From Chloroflexia bacterium (GTDB taxonomy: Bacteria; Chloroflexota; Chloroflexia; Thermomicrobiales; UBA6265): a DNA stretch of 8,496 bases. The stretch is taken from assembly GCA_013698285.1 (NCBI GenBank), contig JACCVE010000120.1, forward strand, positions 1 to 8,496, in the 5' to 3' direction. Shown piece by piece: positions 5,828 to 8,496 of this stretch (position 1 is its first letter; every line of letters starts with the position of its first letter). Below the pieces are notes generated by a model. The model was not told where the DNA came from and searched no databases. It saw only the letters and a list, made by a program, of their open reading frames with translations. A program made the position numbers and the translations under genes.

Positions 5828-7108
5828 TCAGGCGCTCCCCGCTGGCTCGTCGTCCAACGACCCCAAACGGGTAAAGATCAGCGACACATTGTGGCCGCCG
5901 AACCCGAGGGAGTTGCTCATCACGGCGTCGACCGCGAGCTTCCGGGCCTGGTTAGGGATCACGTCGAGGTCACAGGCCGGGTCCGGGGTCTGGTAGTTGA
6001 TCGTCGGCGGTAGGCAGCCCGTCTCCATCGCCTTGATGCTGATCACCGCCTCGACCGCCCCGGCCGCCCCGAGCAGGTGTCCGGTCATCGACTTGGTCGA
6101 ACTGACCGGCAGCGCCGGGAGCCGTTCGTCAAACACTCGCCGCAGGGCCAGCGTCTCCAGTTCCTCGTTCAGCCGGGTCGAGGTGCCGTGGGCGTTAACG
6201 TAGCCAATCTGGTTCGGCGCCAGCCCGGCGTCTGCGAGGGCGAGTGACATGGCCCGGGCGGCGCCGACCCCGCCGGGCGCCGGTTGGACGATGTGGTTGG
6301 CGTCGTCCGTCGAGCCGTACCCCGCCAGTTCGGCCAGCGGCCGGGCCCCGCGGCTCCGGGCGTGGGCGAACGATTCGAGGACCAGCGTCGCGGCCCCCTC
6401 CCCCATCACGAACCCGTCCCGGTCCAGGTCGAATGGGCGACTCGCCCCGGTGGGGTCGTCGTTCCGCGTCGAGAGGGCGCCCATCGCGTTGAATCCCGCG
6501 ATCGCCAGGCGGGCGATCGGGGCCTCCGAACCCCCCGCGATCACCACGTCGGCGTCGCCCCGCTGGATGAGGCGCATCGCCTCGCCGAGAGCGTGGGCGG
6601 AACTGGCGCAGGCCGAGGTCGGGGCGAAGTTGGACCCCTGGGCACCGAGCGCGATCGCCACGTTGCCAGCCGCCATGTTCGGCAGCAGCATCGGCACGAA
6701 GAACGGACTCAGGCGCCGGGGTCCCTTCTGGTGAATGGTCATCGCCCCGGCCTCGATCGTCTCGATGCCGCCCATCGCCGTGCCGATGATCACCGCCACC
6801 CGCGTTTGGTCCAGGTCGGCCATCGTCAACCCGGCGTCTTCGACCGCCCCGAGGGCGGTGCCGACAGCGTACCAACTGAAGCGGTCCATCCGGCGGACCA
6901 GTTTCCGCTCGATCCGCGTCTCCGGGTCGAAGCCGCTCACTTCCCCGGCGAATCGCGTCTCCAGGTCGTCCGTCTCGCACCGGGTCACATTCGTGATGCC
7001 GGAGACGCCGCCACTGATCGCGTCCCACGTCGCCGAGACCCCGTGGCCGACCGGCGACACGATGTCCATCCCGGTCACCACCACCCGGTGGCCCCTGTCC
7101 GTGATCAT
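5828..7108 (-). CDS. fabF: FabF, 3-oxoacyl-[acyl-carrier-protein] synthase II
   Basis: A 426-residue thiolase-fold condensing enzyme that elongates acyl-ACP with malonyl-ACP in type II fatty acid synthesis. The active-site triad is present: Cys167 in TSACASSAH, His307 in NAHGTST and His344 in KSMTGHLLGAAG, with the conserved Lys339. Also typical are RRVVVTGMDIVSPVG-like residues at 8-20 (VTGMDIVSPVG), MGEGAATLVLE (235-245), the PPTINY motif (367-372) and LGFGGHN near the end. I chose the ATG at 7108 because AAGGA lies seven bases ahead and VVVTGMD then falls at the usual N-terminal place. The frame is open to 7333 but the extra 75 residues resemble nothing. The last dozen residues (LGSLDDEPAGSA) are a short tail. 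The usual NSFGFGG reads NSLGFGG here (Leu401). No acpP, fabD or fabG is next to it, so it stands apart from a fatty-acid gene cluster. Confidence 0.95.
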   Translation of the reverse strand: MITDRGHRVVVTGMDIVSPVGHGVSATWDAISGGVSGITNVTRCETDDLETRFAGEVSGFDPETRIERKLVRRMDRFSWYAVGTALGAVEDAGLTMADLDQTRVAVIIGTAMGGIETIEAGAMTIHQKGPRRLSPFFVPMLLPNMAAGNVAIALGAQGSNFAPTSACASSAHALGEAMRLIQRGDADVVIAGGSEAPIARLAIAGFNAMGALSTRNDDPTGASRPFDLDRDGFVMGEGAATLVLESFAHARSRGARPLAELAGYGSTDDANHIVQPAPGGVGAARAMSLALADAGLAPNQIGYVNAHGTSTRLNEELETLALRRVFDERLPALPVSSTKSMTGHLLGAAGAVEAVISIKAMETGCLPPTINYQTPDPACDLDVIPNQARKLAVDAVMSNSLGFGGHNVSLIFTRLGSLDDEPAGSA

Positions 7109-7115
7109 TCCCCCG

Positions 7116-7120
7116 TCCTT
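7116..7120 (-). promoter_or_regulatory. Ribosome binding site deciding the fabF start
   Basis: On the minus strand the sequence reads AAGGA, seven bases, then the ATG at 7108. The other upstream ATG in frame (7171) has no purine-rich site before it. Confidence 0.6.
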
Positions 7121-7155
7121 CCCGGCGAACGCCGTGGTCGTCGCTGCGACTTGTG

Positions 7156-7169
7156 GGCCACCAGTGGCC
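7156..7169. repeat. 14-bp palindrome, operator-like
   Basis: GGCCAC-CA-GTGGCC is a perfect 6-2-6 inverted repeat. It lies between the weak -35 and -10 elements facing holA and just downstream of the TATCAT facing fabF, where a bound protein could affect both. In GC-rich DNA a 6-bp-arm palindrome is not rare. Confidence 0.3.
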
Positions 7170-7430
7170 ATGATACGCTCGCAGCGTGGCCGCTTCCCGC
7201 GGTGTTCGTGATGCCCGATGATGTCTTGAGCCGATTCACCATGAGTCGGGAGTCGTCCGGCGTGGCGTTCGCGTCGCGTCCGGACGGCGCCCACCTGCAG
7301 ACGCGGGTTCAACGACTCCATCGCACACGGCACAGGCGGTGGCGGTCACGCTTTCCCGCCCGCCGACCCCGCGCGCGCTCCCGCTCGACTCGCGACGTTC
7401 GCTGAACCATTCTCGGCCCCACGGCCGGTC

Positions 7431-7435
7431 AGGAG
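7431..7435 (+). promoter_or_regulatory. Ribosome binding site deciding the holA start
   Basis: AGGAG followed by eight bases and GTG at 7444. It is the best ribosome site in the spacer and fixes holA to a GTG start whose product begins with the expected strand IQIVLGPD. Confidence 0.7.
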
Positions 7436-7443
7436 CTCGTCGC

Positions 7444-8496
7444 GTGATCCAGATCGTCCTGGGACCCGACCGGGAGATGGCCCGACGGGCGGTCGACGGG
7501 CTCGTTCGCGAGCATGACCCCGCCGGTCAGAACACCACCGTGATCGACGGCCGGACCGCCTCCGTGGCCGACGTGACCACGAGGGCCGGCGCGGTCGGAT
7601 TCTTTGGCGAGCCCCGCGTCCTGGTCGTCCAGGACCTGCTGAGCCGCTGGTCCCGCGGGGATTCCGAGGGGGACGACGCCCCGAAGGCGGCGATGAAGGG
7701 GTTCGATATCGCGGCACTCTTCGCCGCGATCCCGGCGGTCAATGTGCTGATCCTGACCGACCCGAACCTGGCCTCGGTCCCGGCGGCGGTCAAGAAGGTG
7801 TTGCCCCCGGACGCGACGGTGACCGCCGGGGAGCCACCCCGCGGCCCGGCCCTGCTGGCGTGGTTGGCCCGAATCGCCGCCGCGGCCGGAGCCAGCCTCG
7901 ACCAGGCGACGGCTCGTCACCTCGCTGACCACCTGTTCCCCAAGTCGTGGGCCTCCAAGCCTACCAATGCCCGCTATGACCGGCCGCCGGACCTCGAGCT
8001 CGCCCGCAACGAGGTCGAGAAGCTGGCGGCGGCGGCAAACTTCGGACAGATCGAACGGCGCCACATCGACGCGCTCTCCCCCAGGGGCGAGCAGGACCGC
8101 TTGTTCCCGTTCACCGACGCCGTGGCCCAGGGGCGACTTCCTGCCGCGCTGACCGAACTCGACCGGTTGCTTGCCGAGGGCGACGAGCCCTACCGCCTGA
8201 CGGCCCAACTCTACCAACAGGCGGAAATGCGATTCGCCCTCGCGACGGCGGGGCCCCGGCGTGATCCGGTGGCGGTCGGCCGGGACCTCGGTCTGCCCAA
8301 TCCGGCCAGGATGTCGAGTATCGCCGCCAACCGGCGCAGCCGCGATGACACGGACCGTGCGGATCGGGAACAGTTGACCCGGATGCTCGCGACCGAGCGG
8401 ATGATGAAGTCCGGCGGCCTGCGTCGCCCGGAGGACGTCATCTATCACCTCGTCACGGGTCAGGCGATCCCCGGCCGCGACGAGGGCGGCACGTGA
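7444..8496 (+). CDS. holA: DNA polymerase III delta subunit (HolA), clamp-loader wrench
   Basis: A 350-residue protein of the clamp-loader complex that opens the beta sliding clamp. It has an AAA+-like fold without a working P-loop, as in the family: the N-terminus reads IQIVLGPDREMARRAV where an ATPase would have GxxGxGK. Family features: FGEPRVLVVQDLLSRW (54-69), VLILTDPN (101-108), the LLAWLARIAAAAGASLD segment (137-153), DLELARNEVEKLAAAA (183-198, matching the LxNExEKL motif), LFPFTDAVAQGRLPAALTEL (220-239) and LLAEGDEPYRLTAQLYQQAEM (242-262). The insert PKSWASKPTNARYDRPPD (166-183) is longer than in E. coli and is, as far as I recall, seen in Chloroflexota relatives. The GTG start is set by the AGGAG at 7431. 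The frame opens further to 7339, but those 35 residues are Arg/Ser/Pro-rich without similarity. The stop is the last codon of the window, so whatever follows is unseen. Confidence 0.88.
   Translation: MIQIVLGPDREMARRAVDGLVREHDPAGQNTTVIDGRTASVADVTTRAGAVGFFGEPRVLVVQDLLSRWSRGDSEGDDAPKAAMKGFDIAALFAAIPAVNVLILTDPNLASVPAAVKKVLPPDATVTAGEPPRGPALLAWLARIAAAAGASLDQATARHLADHLFPKSWASKPTNARYDRPPDLELARNEVEKLAAAANFGQIERRHIDALSPRGEQDRLFPFTDAVAQGRLPAALTELDRLLAEGDEPYRLTAQLYQQAEMRFALATAGPRRDPVAVGRDLGLPNPARMSSIAANRRSRDDTDRADREQLTRMLATERMMKSGGLRRPEDVIYHLVTGQAIPGRDEGGT

Larger units (their letters stand above)
7109..7443. other. Divergent spacer between fabF and holA
   Basis: This 335-bp stretch separates two genes read outwards. 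No recognisable protein is encoded, although both flanking frames stay open into it. It holds the ribosome sites of both genes, a 14-bp palindrome (7156-7169), a 10-bp palindrome CGTCCGGACG (7277-7286), a TATCAT (minus strand, 7170-7175) that could be the fabF -10, and a weak TTGTGG (7151-7156) and TACGCT (7174-7179) pair spaced by 17 bp facing holA. None of the promoter candidates is strong, and no transcription start can be fixed from the sequence. Confidence 0.6.

Noticed and set aside
7109..7333. 75-residue N-terminal extension of FabF
   Set aside because: No ribosome site at either upstream ATG examined, no similarity to condensing enzymes, and the start at 7108 has AAGGA at ideal spacing.
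6284..7405. 373-codon plus-strand frame opposite fabF
   Set aside because: Shadow of fabF; no motif, and it crosses the fabF start and the spacer.
7429..8448. 339-codon minus-strand frame opposite holA
   Set aside because: Shadow of holA; Gly/Arg-rich with no recognisable fold, and the plus-strand HolA motifs are clear.
1..8496. Novel defence, mobile or RNA-based system
   Set aside because: All genes longer than about 100 codons belong to known housekeeping families; no transposase, integrase, array of repeats, reverse transcriptase, toxin-antitoxin pair or structured RNA was seen on either strand.

Overview
This window reads as ordinary chromosomal DNA from a high-GC bacterium, most likely a member of the Chloroflexota (Thermomicrobia or a relative). 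That placement is an inference. It rests on the general look of MeaB (SMANRGQPGGVA type switch region), of the DNA polymerase III delta subunit (a PKSWASKPTNARYDRPPDLE insert before the NEVEKL motif) and of the sigma factor, not on any search. I see no mobile element, CRISPR array, rRNA or tRNA gene.

Layout. (1) Positions 1-1315, + strand: the 3' end of a coenzyme-B12-dependent acyl-CoA mutase (B12-binding part), overlapping by 11 bp the gene for its G-protein chaperone MeaB. (2) Positions 1326-4195, - strand: a tight four-gene run transcribed yebC > ruvC > tlyA > larB. The ruvC/tlyA and tlyA/larB junctions are both ATGA stop-start overlaps, and yebC and ruvC are 22 bp apart. It converges on meaB with only 10 bp between stop codons. 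(3) Positions 4196-4595: a 400-bp divergent control region with an extended -10 promoter facing yebC, a pair of 15-bp direct repeats in the yebC leader, a -35/-10 pair facing the sigma gene, and two tiny overlapping reading frames in the sigma leader. (4) Positions 4596-5750, + strand: a primary-type sigma-70 factor (RpoD/SigA). (5) Positions 5790-5825: a perfect 16-bp hairpin shared as terminator by the converging sigma and fabF genes. (6) Positions 5828-7108, - strand: fabF (ketoacyl-ACP synthase II). (7) Positions 7109-7443: a 335-bp divergent spacer. (8) Positions 7444-8496, + strand: holA (DNA polymerase III delta), ending exactly at the window edge.

How the genes fit together: the mutase fragment and MeaB form one functional unit (B12 mutase and its protection/reloading GTPase). 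The yebC operon mixes translation (YebC), Holliday-junction resolution (RuvC), rRNA 2'-O-methylation (TlyA) and the first step of nickel-pincer cofactor synthesis (LarB). No single pathway joins them, so the coupling looks like shared expression rather than shared function. Sigma factor, FabF and HolA are separate housekeeping units.

Several natural start codons are further in than the longest open frame: tlyA at 2932, ruvC at 3426, the sigma gene at 4596, fabF at 7108 and holA at 7444. Reasons are given in each entry. I did not find a previously undescribed system. The points most worth a second look are the leader repeats, the stacked mini-ORFs and the coupling of larB into an rRNA-methylation/repair operon.
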